Both the position numbers and the translations under genes were made by a program. Below the pieces are notes generated by a model. That model ran no database searches and was not told the origin of the DNA. It worked only from the letters and a program-made list of their open reading frames with translations. From Clostridiales bacterium (GTDB lineage Bacteria; Bacillota; Clostridia; Christensenellales; CAG-138): a DNA stretch of 64,000 bases. Where the stretch lies: assembly GCA_009779405.1 (NCBI GenBank), contig WREI01000004.1:1-64000 (forward strand), given 5' to 3'. Of the stretch, positions 55,309 to 64,000 are shown one piece after another. The stretch's first letter is position 1; the number at the start of each line of letters is the position of its first letter.

Positions 55309-57234
55309 CTCCCCGCTCTCCTCATACTCCTCGATGCTCTTCAGCAGCGCAAGCTTTGCTTCCGCGATGTTTTGGCCCCGCATCTGCGCGCCGGCCATGT
55401 TGAGGTGGCCGCCGCCGCCCAGGCGTTCCAATATGATTTGGACGTTTATCCCGCCGTAGCTTCGGCCGGAGATGGCGACGGCGTTGCTCTCATAGCCGAG
55501 GACGAAGGCCGCCTTGACGCCGCGTATGTCGAGCAGGGCGTCCGCCGCGCGCGCGGCCAATATCTTGGTATCCGCCACTTCGCCGCAGTCGGAGACCGCG
55601 ATGCCGCTGTCGCGCACATAGGCGCGCCGCACCACCTCGCCGCAGGCCAGGTAACCGTCCAGATCGTATTGGAACATGAGTTTGACCGTTGCGAGGTCGG
55701 CGCCGTTGCGGCGCAGATAGCCTGCGGCCTCGAACGTGCGCCCGCCCGTGTTGAACGCGAACTGTTTGGTATCGACCGTGATGCCCGCCAAGAGCGCGCT
55801 GCATGTGAAGGCCGTGGGGCGCAGGGTCTCGTCGAAATATTGCATAACCTCGGTCACCATCTCGGAGGCCGAGGAAGCGCGGGACTCGGTATAATAGAGT
55901 GTCGCGCCCTCGATAAAGTCCGCGCTGCGGCGGTGGTGGTCTATGATCGCGATATGCTTGCTGCGCCCGATAAATTCCGGCGCGACCGTCGTGTTCGCGC
56001 GCTGGGTGTCCACGACCACGAGCACGGAGTTGCCGCGCAGGAGCGACGCCGCCTGTTCGGGCGTTTTCAAAAGCCGACGCGACAGGCCCTCGCGCTCCAT
56101 ATGTTCCAGCGCATCGGAGATCGTGGGGTTGGGGCCGTCGAGTATGATGCTGACCCGCTTGCCGACGTGCATTGCGCAGGCGGCTATGCCGAGCGCCGCG
56201 CCGATGCAGTCCATATCGGAATATTTATGGCCCATGATAAAGACGTCGCCGCCGTTCTCAAAGAGCTGGTGCAGGGCGCGGGCGAACTGGCGCGCGCGCA
56301 CGCGGGAGCGGTTGCTGTCCAACTGGCGCTTGCCGCCATAGAAACGATAGTCCGCGCCCGCCTTGACGACCGCCTGGTCGCCGCCGCGGCCCAATGCCAG
56401 CTCCATGGCCGAGCGCGCGGCCTCCTCGCTGTCGGACAATTGGTTCGCCACGCCCACGGCGATGGATAAGGATAAGAATCCACCGCTGCCCGTTTCGATT
56501 TTCCGCGCTTCCTGCAACACCGTGAATTTCTCGGCTTCCAATTCTTCCAACTGCTTGGCGGCGATGGCGCAGAAATATTTGCCCGTTGCGATGCGCCGAT
56601 ATATGCCCCCCAAGCGCGCGCAGAGCTCGGCGACCAAGCGCTCCGCCTGCGCGAGTACGGCGGTGCTTGCGATCTGGGTGTCGCCCGACAGCTCCTCGAA
56701 ATTATCGACATAGATGAGCATGCAATAGGGCATCTGCTCGGTATAAAGCCGCTGGTAATGCACGGCTTCCGTGCGGTCTAACCAATATTGGAAGACGAGC
56801 CGCGTCTTCGCCGAGGGGCGCTGGAGCGGCATCTGCATAACCTGATAGGTCGCGCCGTGGTGGTTCAACTGCTGTGCCAGTGCCGTACCCGTCAGGAAAT
56901 TCGGCAGCACGGCTTGGATGTTCTTGCCCATAAACAGCTCCGCCATGGCCTTGTTGCGCCAGAGCACGCGGCCCGAATCCTGCATGATCAGCGCGGGGAC
57001 GGAGACATCGTTTATGATGCGCCGCGCCGCGTCCCTATTTTCGGCGGCGACGCGGTTCATCAGGCGCTCCTGTTTGACGTTCACATGGCGCAGGCGAAGG
57101 AAGACATAGAGCATGCAGAGCAGGCTCAGCCCCGCCGCGCCCAGCCCCCAATAGAGCTGCCAATAGGCAAGCGCGCCGGAGATGGCCAGCAGCAGGATGA
57201 ACAGGACGGAGATAACGCCGCGGTAATTCTTCAT
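55300..57234 (-). CDS. gdpP: cyclic-di-AMP phosphodiesterase GdpP (YybT)
   Basis: Two TMs, degenerate GGDEF, DHH/DHHA1: GHKYSDMDCIGAALGI, IDHHRRSADFI, GGGGHLNMAGAQM. Confidence 0.95.
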   Translation of the reverse strand: MKNYRGVISVLFILLLAISGALAYWQLYWGLGAAGLSLLCMLYVFLRLRHVNVKQERLMNRVAAENRDAARRIINDVSVPALIMQDSGRVLWRNKAMAELFMGKNIQAVLPNFLTGTALAQQLNHHGATYQVMQMPLQRPSAKTRLVFQYWLDRTEAVHYQRLYTEQMPYCMLIYVDNFEELSGDTQIASTAVLAQAERLVAELCARLGGIYRRIATGKYFCAIAAKQLEELEAEKFTVLQEARKIETGSGGFLSLSIAVGVANQLSDSEEAARSAMELALGRGGDQAVVKAGADYRFYGGKRQLDSNRSRVRARQFARALHQLFENGGDVFIMGHKYSDMDCIGAALGIAACAMHVGKRVSIILDGPNPTISDALEHMEREGLSRRLLKTPEQAASLLRGNSVLVVVDTQRANTTVAPEFIGRSKHIAIIDHHRRSADFIEGATLYYTESRASSASEMVTEVMQYFDETLRPTAFTCSALLAGITVDTKQFAFNTGGRTFEAAGYLRRNGADLATVKLMFQYDLDGYLACGEVVRRAYVRDSGIAVSDCGEVADTKILAARAADALLDIRGVKAAFVLGYESNAVAISGRSYGGINVQIILERLGGGGHLNMAGAQMRGQNIAEAKLALLKSIEEYEESGEER

Positions 57235-58199
57235 GATGGATCTCCCTTCGGGGGCTCAATGGGCCGTCTCGAACTGCCGAGTATGGCCAAAAATGAGAGT
57301 AAATACAGCACGAAACTCGGAAGGAGCGCGAGACCGACGCAGAATACGACAAAGAGCCAGCGCTTTTTGTCTGTCATATGCCAGAGCATGGACAGGCCCA
57401 CGAGACCAGTGGGCAGGAGGAAGAGCAATTGCGCGATGCCGATAAAGGCGGTCGCGCCATCCAGCTCGAGGAACATCAGAATGACGGATACGACCAACAG
57501 ACCCAGCAGCGCGTGCAGGATGGGCCGCGGGCAGCGCCAGGTTCCGAATTTGTGCAAGGGGCAGAGCTCTGCCCGTTTTTTGCGCCCGTTCAGCGCATGC
57601 ATAAACAGAGTGTTGCTCAGCGCACAGAGCGCGGCGACGGCATAGAGGACGGGCAGGAGCAATTGCACCAGCTCCTTGGCCGGGGGTAGTGCGCTTAGGT
57701 ACTCCCGATAAAATCTTGCGTTTGCGGGATCGAAAAGGATCAGTTGGCCGAGACCCTCGCGCGCCCAGGACAGCATGCGCTCCGCCCAAGGGGTGACGTG
57801 GCCATACATGCCGCCGCCCGCAATCATGGAGGGCAGGCAGACCACGCCGAAGAAGACGGCAAAGAAGATGATGCTCCCGTAAAAGGTGCAGAGGAAGTTG
57901 CCGAAGCGGTATTTTTGCAATGCGTACAGAGCTAAGGTGGGGATCAGAACGAGAAGCAGCGGGTAAATGCTCTCCACCAAATACAGACAGCGCGCCGCGC
58001 CCGCGCCCAGCGCAAGGACGGCAAAGAGCAGCAGCGACCAAGCCTTCGTCCGATACGCCGCAAAGACGAGTATGGCGGGAACCAGAAGCAGCGCGGGCAA
58101 AAACAGCGCGCCCGCCACCGCGGCCAAACAGCCCCAAAACAGCCAAATCCACGCAGGCGGCGCCGCGGGCGTCTCCCGTTTTTCGATAATCTCTTCCAT
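57231..58199 (-). CDS. DUF2232 (YybS-like) membrane protein
   Basis: Multi-TM, overlaps gdpP start; conserved Firmicute order DUF2232-gdpP-rplI-dnaB. Confidence 0.75.
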   Translation of the reverse strand: MEEIIEKRETPAAPPAWIWLFWGCLAAVAGALFLPALLLVPAILVFAAYRTKAWSLLLFAVLALGAGAARCLYLVESIYPLLLVLIPTLALYALQKYRFGNFLCTFYGSIIFFAVFFGVVCLPSMIAGGGMYGHVTPWAERMLSWAREGLGQLILFDPANARFYREYLSALPPAKELVQLLLPVLYAVAALCALSNTLFMHALNGRKKRAELCPLHKFGTWRCPRPILHALLGLLVVSVILMFLELDGATAFIGIAQLLFLLPTGLVGLSMLWHMTDKKRWLFVVFCVGLALLPSFVLYLLSFLAILGSSRRPIEPPKGDPS

Positions 58200-58297
58200 G
58201 AGGACATTGTATATAGTTTTGCGGGAGAAGTCAAATCAGTTCTCCACGCCAAACGCATGAATGATCAATCATGAACGAAATGAGGGGTTTATAAACC

Positions 58298-58387
58298 GTA
58301 GGGGCAATATATCGCCCTGATGGAGTACATGAATGATGTTTCAGGGCGAATCGCAATTCGCCCTGCGCGACTGTATCGCGCCCCTAC
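58298..58387. repeat. GTAGGGGCG-family palindromic element
   Basis: gtaggggcaatatatcgccctg...cagggcgaatcgcaattcgccctg...tatcgcgcccctac. Confidence 0.65.
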
Positions 58388-58466
58388 AGGGTTAAGCGCC
58401 CTGTTTATTCGTTCGTTTGGCGTGAAAAAACGCCCCCGCGCGTGAGGCGTCCTTGTTGGGAATTGC

Positions 58467-60308
58467 TTAGAGTACGGTGATGATATTGGCCAACCAGCGC
58501 AGTATCTTTGCGGCGTCCTCGGCGGTGATTGCAGCGCGGTTGGGGGCGCCCGGCGTCACGTCCGTTACCTCGGCGTTGATTGCCCCCCGGTCGCTGAGCT
58601 CCGACAGGCCCGCGAGGAAGCGCAGGATGGCCGCCGCGTCGGCGGCGTCGACGTATCCGCTCACGTCCGCGTCTCCGCGCAGGGGCACCGGCCCGACGGC
58701 GTTTTCAAATTCGCAGATGAAGCCGAAATACCGGTAATTCTCGACGTCGTGCCAGCCCCTTCCGACTTCTGCGCTCAGCCAGCCAAAGTTCTGGTATCCA
58801 AACGTATTGGAAGGTTCGGGCGCGGGTTCAAGTGTGCACCAATTTGCATACGAAAACGGTTCTCCCGTTATCCAACGCCATTCTCCCTCACTTTCTTCAT
58901 CGGTCAATCCAATATAGTATCCAATCATGGGATCTTCCGGCAGTTTCGTCTTTGTGACCATCTGCGCCACGGCGGCTTGTTCCTCCGCAGAGGTAATCGT
59001 CGCCAAATGGCCGCCTATGCTTTCGCAGTATGCCTTGGCATCCTTCCATGTCAGCTGCTGCTCGAAAAGGTGGTATTCGTTGTTGCCATAACTTGCAATT
59101 TGCGAGGGCGCGAACGCGGAAGCGTCAATTTCTACGATAAGGCCACTCTTGGGGGTTGCAATACACCCGTTTGCAAAATCATTCATAAGCCCGTCGGACT
59201 TATAGATTCCGCCAAAATCTTCTGTTCCCCAACCGGTGCCGTCGGTGTTATCCGGCTGACCGGGGCGCCAAGGCCTGTAGGCATCGGTCTCTCCCGTGCT
59301 CCACCAATACCACTTCCCTTCGCTGCCCGAATCCGTCGCATCCGTCCAATACCATTCCTTGCTTCCGTAGGCCATCAAATTGACGAGTTGCTGCCATTCC
59401 GCAACATTGTTGATGGTGACCAAGTGGCCGCCCGTTGCGCTGGCGAGGCTCCTTGCATGCCCTATGTCCATACTGAGGTCATACAAGGAATAGATGTGGT
59501 CGTTATAGACGATGGTTTTCTTGGGAATATAGTCCGCTTTCACGACATTGATTATAAAATGGGCCGCGTCGGAGATTCCTCCCGGACCGTGCGATTTCAT
59601 GTAGAAATCATACCGGCCCGGTTCCGCAAGGTTGAAGTTGTAATACGTTCCGCTCGTCCACCCACTATTGAACAGAGCCGCTTGGTACCAAATTTCATAA
59701 GAGAAAACGGTTGTATTCGCCGGCATGTTCCAAGTTAGAACGGTAAGCTCCCCCAAGATAAGATTGGACGTCCCCGTAACGGTGGGCTTGGCGGGAGGGG
59801 GGACAGCATTTGCGAAGTTCGGGCGAATATACGCGCTGATATTGGATGTGCTTTTCGTATAGGTTCTGGCCGCGACCTGTGACCAGTTGCACTCCACTGT
59901 CGTCAAACTGCTTCCGTTCACTGCGACGACTATGCCCACATGCCCGTATTCCCCCGCACCGCCCTGATATGCGTTCATCACAAACACATCGCCCGGGGCG
60001 GGATTGGAATAAACGCGCTGCCATCCGCTTGGGAGTGCGTTCGTCAAATAATCCTTCCCGTTTCCCGCGACGGGGGAAACACCCAGATAGCTGTAATATG
60101 CCTTCGTCAGGTCTACGCATTGGCACCCATATACGCCGTCAAAATCCACGGCCCAGCCCTCCGCCGCGCGGGCGTTTGCCCACGCAACGCCCTCCGCCTG
60201 CGTTTTGCTTGTCGCCAAAGCCGTTTGGGGGTTTATCAGCATAAATCCCAAGGAAAACAATGCCGCAATCAGCAGGCAGGCAAGCTTTTTCAAATGAAAC
60301 TTCTTCAT
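58467..60308 (-). CDS. secreted CHAP + two C-type-lectin-like domains + C-terminal dockerin-like repeats
   Basis: GVYGCQCVDLTKAYYSYLGV...GHVGIVVAVNG; WKDAKAYCESIGGHLATITSAEEQAAV; GDADVSGYVDAADAAAILRFLAGL. Confidence 0.85.
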   Translation of the reverse strand: MKKFHLKKLACLLIAALFSLGFMLINPQTALATSKTQAEGVAWANARAAEGWAVDFDGVYGCQCVDLTKAYYSYLGVSPVAGNGKDYLTNALPSGWQRVYSNPAPGDVFVMNAYQGGAGEYGHVGIVVAVNGSSLTTVECNWSQVAARTYTKSTSNISAYIRPNFANAVPPPAKPTVTGTSNLILGELTVLTWNMPANTTVFSYEIWYQAALFNSGWTSGTYYNFNLAEPGRYDFYMKSHGPGGISDAAHFIINVVKADYIPKKTIVYNDHIYSLYDLSMDIGHARSLASATGGHLVTINNVAEWQQLVNLMAYGSKEWYWTDATDSGSEGKWYWWSTGETDAYRPWRPGQPDNTDGTGWGTEDFGGIYKSDGLMNDFANGCIATPKSGLIVEIDASAFAPSQIASYGNNEYHLFEQQLTWKDAKAYCESIGGHLATITSAEEQAAVAQMVTKTKLPEDPMIGYYIGLTDEESEGEWRWITGEPFSYANWCTLEPAPEPSNTFGYQNFGWLSAEVGRGWHDVENYRYFGFICEFENAVGPVPLRGDADVSGYVDAADAAAILRFLAGLSELSDRGAINAEVTDVTPGAPNRAAITAEDAAKILRWLANIITVL

Positions 60309-60433
60309 AAAATGTTTTCTCCCTAAATTATTTGGAACGCGGCTTCGCAAAGGTACACATAAACGAAGTCCGTCATTTGTCGACGAGAAACGACAATATG
60401 GGCTGTTTTTGGTATGAATTACTGTGAATTGTG

Positions 60434-60462
60434 TTGACTTAGCGCGGCTATGCCACTATAAT
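60434..60462 (+). promoter_or_regulatory. near-consensus sigma-70 promoter
   Basis: ttgact - 17 nt - tataat. Confidence 0.6.
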
Positions 60463-60476
60463 TCTCTATAATAAGC

Positions 60477-61120
<644 letters not shown>

Positions 61121-61146
61121 TCACTCCTTTTTCTCTGTATTGTATG

Positions 61147-61188
61147 TAAAAAACAGCGTTTCCCCAGTTGGAAAAACGCTGTTTTTTA
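61147..61188. terminator. bidirectional terminator-like hairpin
   Basis: aaaaaacagcgtttcc...ggaaaaacgctgtttttt between convergent-use ends. Confidence 0.65.
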
Positions 61189-61204
61189 TGATATTACGAA
61201 CTAC

Positions 61205-63007
61205 CTACCCATCAATCCGCAGCACGCTCATAAACGCGTCGCTCGGCACGGACACGCTACCTACCTGGCGCATACGTTTCTTGCCCTCTTTCTGCTTTTC
61301 CAAGAGCTTTTTTTTGCGGGTGATGTCGCCGCCGTAGCATTTTGCCAGGACGTCTTTGCGGACGGCGCGGACGGTTTCGCGGGCGATGATTTTGCTGCCG
61401 ATGGCCGCCTGCACGGGGATTTCAAACTGCTGGCGGGGGATGACGTCGCGCAGTTTTTCGGCGACGGCGCGGCCCTTGGCATAGGCCCTGTCCTTGTGCA
61501 CGATGATGGAGAGCGCGTCGCAGATATCGCCGTTGAGCAGGAAGTCCAGCTTGACGAGGTCGCTCTTTTGGTAGCCCGAGAGTTCGTAGTCGAAGGAAGC
61601 ATAGCCGCGGCTGCGGCTTTTTAACTGGTCGAAGAAATCATAGATGATCTCGTTCAGCGGCAGGATATAGTGCAGGGTTACGCGGTCGCTGCTGGGATAG
61701 ACCATATCCTTATACTCGCCGCGCTTGTTTGTGCAGAGCTCCATAATCGGGCCGACATAGGTCGTGGGCGTCATAATCGTCGCCTTGACGACCGGCTCCT
61801 CCATAAACTGGATCTCCGTGACGGGCGGGAGGTTGCTGGGGTTGTCGATCAGATCCTCCGTGTCGTCGGTCTTGTGCACGCGGTAGATGACCGAGGGCGA
61901 GGTGGTGATGAGGTCGAGGTCGAACTCGCGCTCCAAGCGCTCCGTGATGATCTCCATATGCAGCAGACCCAAAAAGCCGCAGCGGAAGCCATAGCCCAGC
62001 GCGGCGGAGGTCTCCTTTTCATAGTGAAGGGAGGCGTCGTTCAATTGCAGCTTGTCGAGCGACTCGCGCAGGTCGTCATAGTGCGCGCCGTCCGCCGGAT
62101 AGATGCCGCAGAAGACCATGCTGTTGGCCTGCTTATAGCCTGGCAGCGGTTTGGCGGCAGGGCGATCGGCGTCCGTCCAGGTGTCGCCCACCTTGGTATC
62201 GGCCACGCTCTTGATGCTCGCGGCGATATAGCCCACGTCCCCGGCGCGCAGGGTGTCCACGGGGCGCAGGGTGGGGGAAAACACGCCCACCTCGGTCACG
62301 TCGAAGGTTCGGCCTGTGGCCATCGAGAGGATGCGGCTGCCCGCGCGGACGGCGCCGTCAAACACGCGCACATAGGAGAGCGCGCCCTTATAGTTGTCAT
62401 AGATGCAGTCGAAAATCAGGGCCGTCAGCGGGGCGTCCGCATCGCCTGTCGGCGGCGGCACCAGATCGACGATCTGGGCCAGCACCTCCTCGATGCCGAT
62501 GCCGTTCTTGGCGGAGATGCGCGGGGCCGTATCGGCGGGCAGGCCGATAACGTCCTCGATCTCGGCGGCCACGCGCTCGGCGTCGGCGGAGATAAGGTCG
62601 ATCTTGTTGATGACGGGCATAATCTCGAGACCGCCGTCCAGCGCGAGATAGACGTTGGCCAAGGTCTGGGCCTCGATGCCCTGCGTGGCGTCGACGACGA
62701 GCACCGCGCCCTCGCAGGCGGCCAGCGCGCGCGAGACCTCATAGGTGAAGTCCACGTGTCCGGGCGTGTCGATCAGGTTGAACGCGTATTGTTGCCCGTC
62801 CGTATGCGTATACTGCATGCGCACGGCGGAGGCCTTGATGGTGATGCCGCGCTCGCGCTCAATGTCCATGGAGTCGAGCAATTGCTCGGCCATATCGCGC
62901 TGCTGCACGGTATCGGTCAGCTCGATCATGCGGTCGGCCAGCGTGCTCTTGCCGTGGTCTATATGTGCGATGATGCAAAAATTGCGGATGTAGTTTTGGT
63001 CGTGCAT
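61205..63007 (-). CDS. lepA: elongation factor 4 (LepA)
   Basis: [69 protein letters not shown]. Confidence 0.97.
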   Translation of the reverse strand: MHDQNYIRNFCIIAHIDHGKSTLADRMIELTDTVQQRDMAEQLLDSMDIERERGITIKASAVRMQYTHTDGQQYAFNLIDTPGHVDFTYEVSRALAACEGAVLVVDATQGIEAQTLANVYLALDGGLEIMPVINKIDLISADAERVAAEIEDVIGLPADTAPRISAKNGIGIEEVLAQIVDLVPPPTGDADAPLTALIFDCIYDNYKGALSYVRVFDGAVRAGSRILSMATGRTFDVTEVGVFSPTLRPVDTLRAGDVGYIAASIKSVADTKVGDTWTDADRPAAKPLPGYKQANSMVFCGIYPADGAHYDDLRESLDKLQLNDASLHYEKETSAALGYGFRCGFLGLLHMEIITERLEREFDLDLITTSPSVIYRVHKTDDTEDLIDNPSNLPPVTEIQFMEEPVVKATIMTPTTYVGPIMELCTNKRGEYKDMVYPSSDRVTLHYILPLNEIIYDFFDQLKSRSRGYASFDYELSGYQKSDLVKLDFLLNGDICDALSIIVHKDRAYAKGRAVAEKLRDVIPRQQFEIPVQAAIGSKIIARETVRAVRKDVLAKCYGGDITRKKKLLEKQKEGKKRMRQVGSVSVPSDAFMSVLRIDG

Positions 63008-63023
63008 GTTACCTCGTGTTGTT

Positions 63024-64000
63024 TCAGTTTTCTTTGAGATTCAGGAAGCCTATGCCGTTTTCGCCGAGGACTTGGACGGGGGTGGCGCTGTCGTTGTATG
63101 TTCCATCACCGAGTTGGCCCTTTTCGTTGTATCCCCAAGTCCAAACCGTGCCGTCGGATTTCAGGGCAACTGCGTGGAGGAATCCCGCCGCGATTGCTGT
63201 TACACCGCTTAAGCCCTCCACTTGCACAGGGGTAATTTGCTTGTCGTATTCTCCGTCTTCGCGCTGATTGCCCTTACTCGCCCCCCACATCCAAACCGTG
63301 CCATCGGATTTTAGGACTAACGTAAAAGTGTTCCCTGCAGCGATTGCTACAACCTTACTCAAATTCTGTACAAGCACTGGGGTTTGGCTATTGGTGAATG
63401 TTCCATCTCCGAGTTGGCCAAAAAAATTATTCCCCCAGGTCCAAACCGTGCCATCGGATTTGAGAGCAACCGTATGGCTGACTCCCGTAGCGACTGCCAC
63501 AACGTTGTTTAGATTTTGCACTTGCGCGGGGGTATGGCGATCAGCGCCTGCACTCTCGCCAAGCTGTACGCCAGTATGCCTCCCCCACTCCCAAACCGTA
63601 CCATCGGATTTGAGGGCAACCGTATGATCGCCATCCGCTGCAATCGCCGTCACGCGATTAAGGTTCCGCACCTGCACAGGTGTAGTGCGATTATCGGTAC
63701 TGCCATCGCCAAGCTGACCATATTCACTATGCCCCCAAGCCCAAACCTTACCGTTGGTTTTTAGGGCTACTGTATACCTGTGCCCTGCGGCAATTGCTGT
63801 TACGTTGCTTAACCCTATTACTTGTTCCGGGCCGGCGTAAGCTTCTATAAGTCGATCAAACGGATCGCCGGATTTTTCATTGCCGAGTTGACCATCCCGA
63901 TAGTTCCCCCAAGTCCAAACCGTGCCATCGGATTTGAGAGCAACAGTATGGCGATCCCCTGCCGAGACTGCCACAACGCCGCTTATATCATTCGCTTGCA
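63024..64000 (-). CDS. RCC1-repeat protein, partial at window edge
   Basis: Repeated [15 protein letters not shown]...GQLGDGT units; frame open to window end. Confidence 0.85.
   Translation of the reverse strand, partial: QANDISGVVAVSAGDRHTVALKSDGTVWTWGNYRDGQLGNEKSGDPFDRLIEAYAGPEQVIGLSNVTAIAAGHRYTVALKTNGKVWAWGHSEYGQLGDGSTDNRTTPVQVRNLNRVTAIAADGDHTVALKSDGTVWEWGRHTGVQLGESAGADRHTPAQVQNLNNVVAVATGVSHTVALKSDGTVWTWGNNFFGQLGDGTFTNSQTPVLVQNLSKVVAIAAGNTFTLVLKSDGTVWMWGASKGNQREDGEYDKQITPVQVEGLSGVTAIAAGFLHAVALKSDGTVWTWGYNEKGQLGDGTYNDSATPVQVLGENGIGFLNLKEN

Noticed and set aside
54891-60308. Diversity-generating retroelement (Avd-like S23 proteins plus C-type-lectin protein nearby)
   Set aside because: No reverse transcriptase and no TR/VR pair found; lectin domains are canonical C-type rather than DGR-type variable domains.
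61670-63037. 455-aa ORF on the + strand
   Set aside because: Antisense to lepA; His/Gly/Arg-rich low-complexity translation.

Overview
The window is a bacterial chromosome segment, GC-rich, with a gene repertoire typical of a Clostridia-type Firmicute. It carries:
(1) a lysine-fermentation gene set (kamA, kamD, kamE, kdd, kce, kal, CoA-transferase atoA/atoD) plus a detached kamB/kamC reactivase pair;
(2) a galactofuranose/ribose-type sugar ABC transporter with its own PBP/YesM/YesN sensing module and a lipoprotein made of two fused, near-identical binding domains;
(3) a three-gene radical-SAM operon;
(4) a LuxC/LuxE-like pair, a BlaI/M56 operon, a YefM/YoeB toxin-antitoxin pair and two Spo0A-C-like regulators;
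(5) three tRNAs (Pro, Glu, CAT), cysS, and the conserved operon DUF2232-gdpP-rplI-dnaB;
(6) lepA, a serine recombinase, an IS630-family element, dockerin-containing secreted proteins and a partial RCC1 protein.
The most unusual signal is a dispersed family of ~30-bp blocks of about four degenerate heptanucleotides (roughly RKNRRNA), placed as inverted pairs between co-directional genes. Two pairs bracket a small S23/Avd-like four-helix-bundle gene; the others enclose only a short hairpin or a short spacer. A second family (GTAGGGGCG...CGCCCCTAC palindromes) occupies similar positions. Members of both families repeatedly supply the stop codon of the adjacent gene. All calls come from reading the sequence and supplied ORFs; no searches were run.
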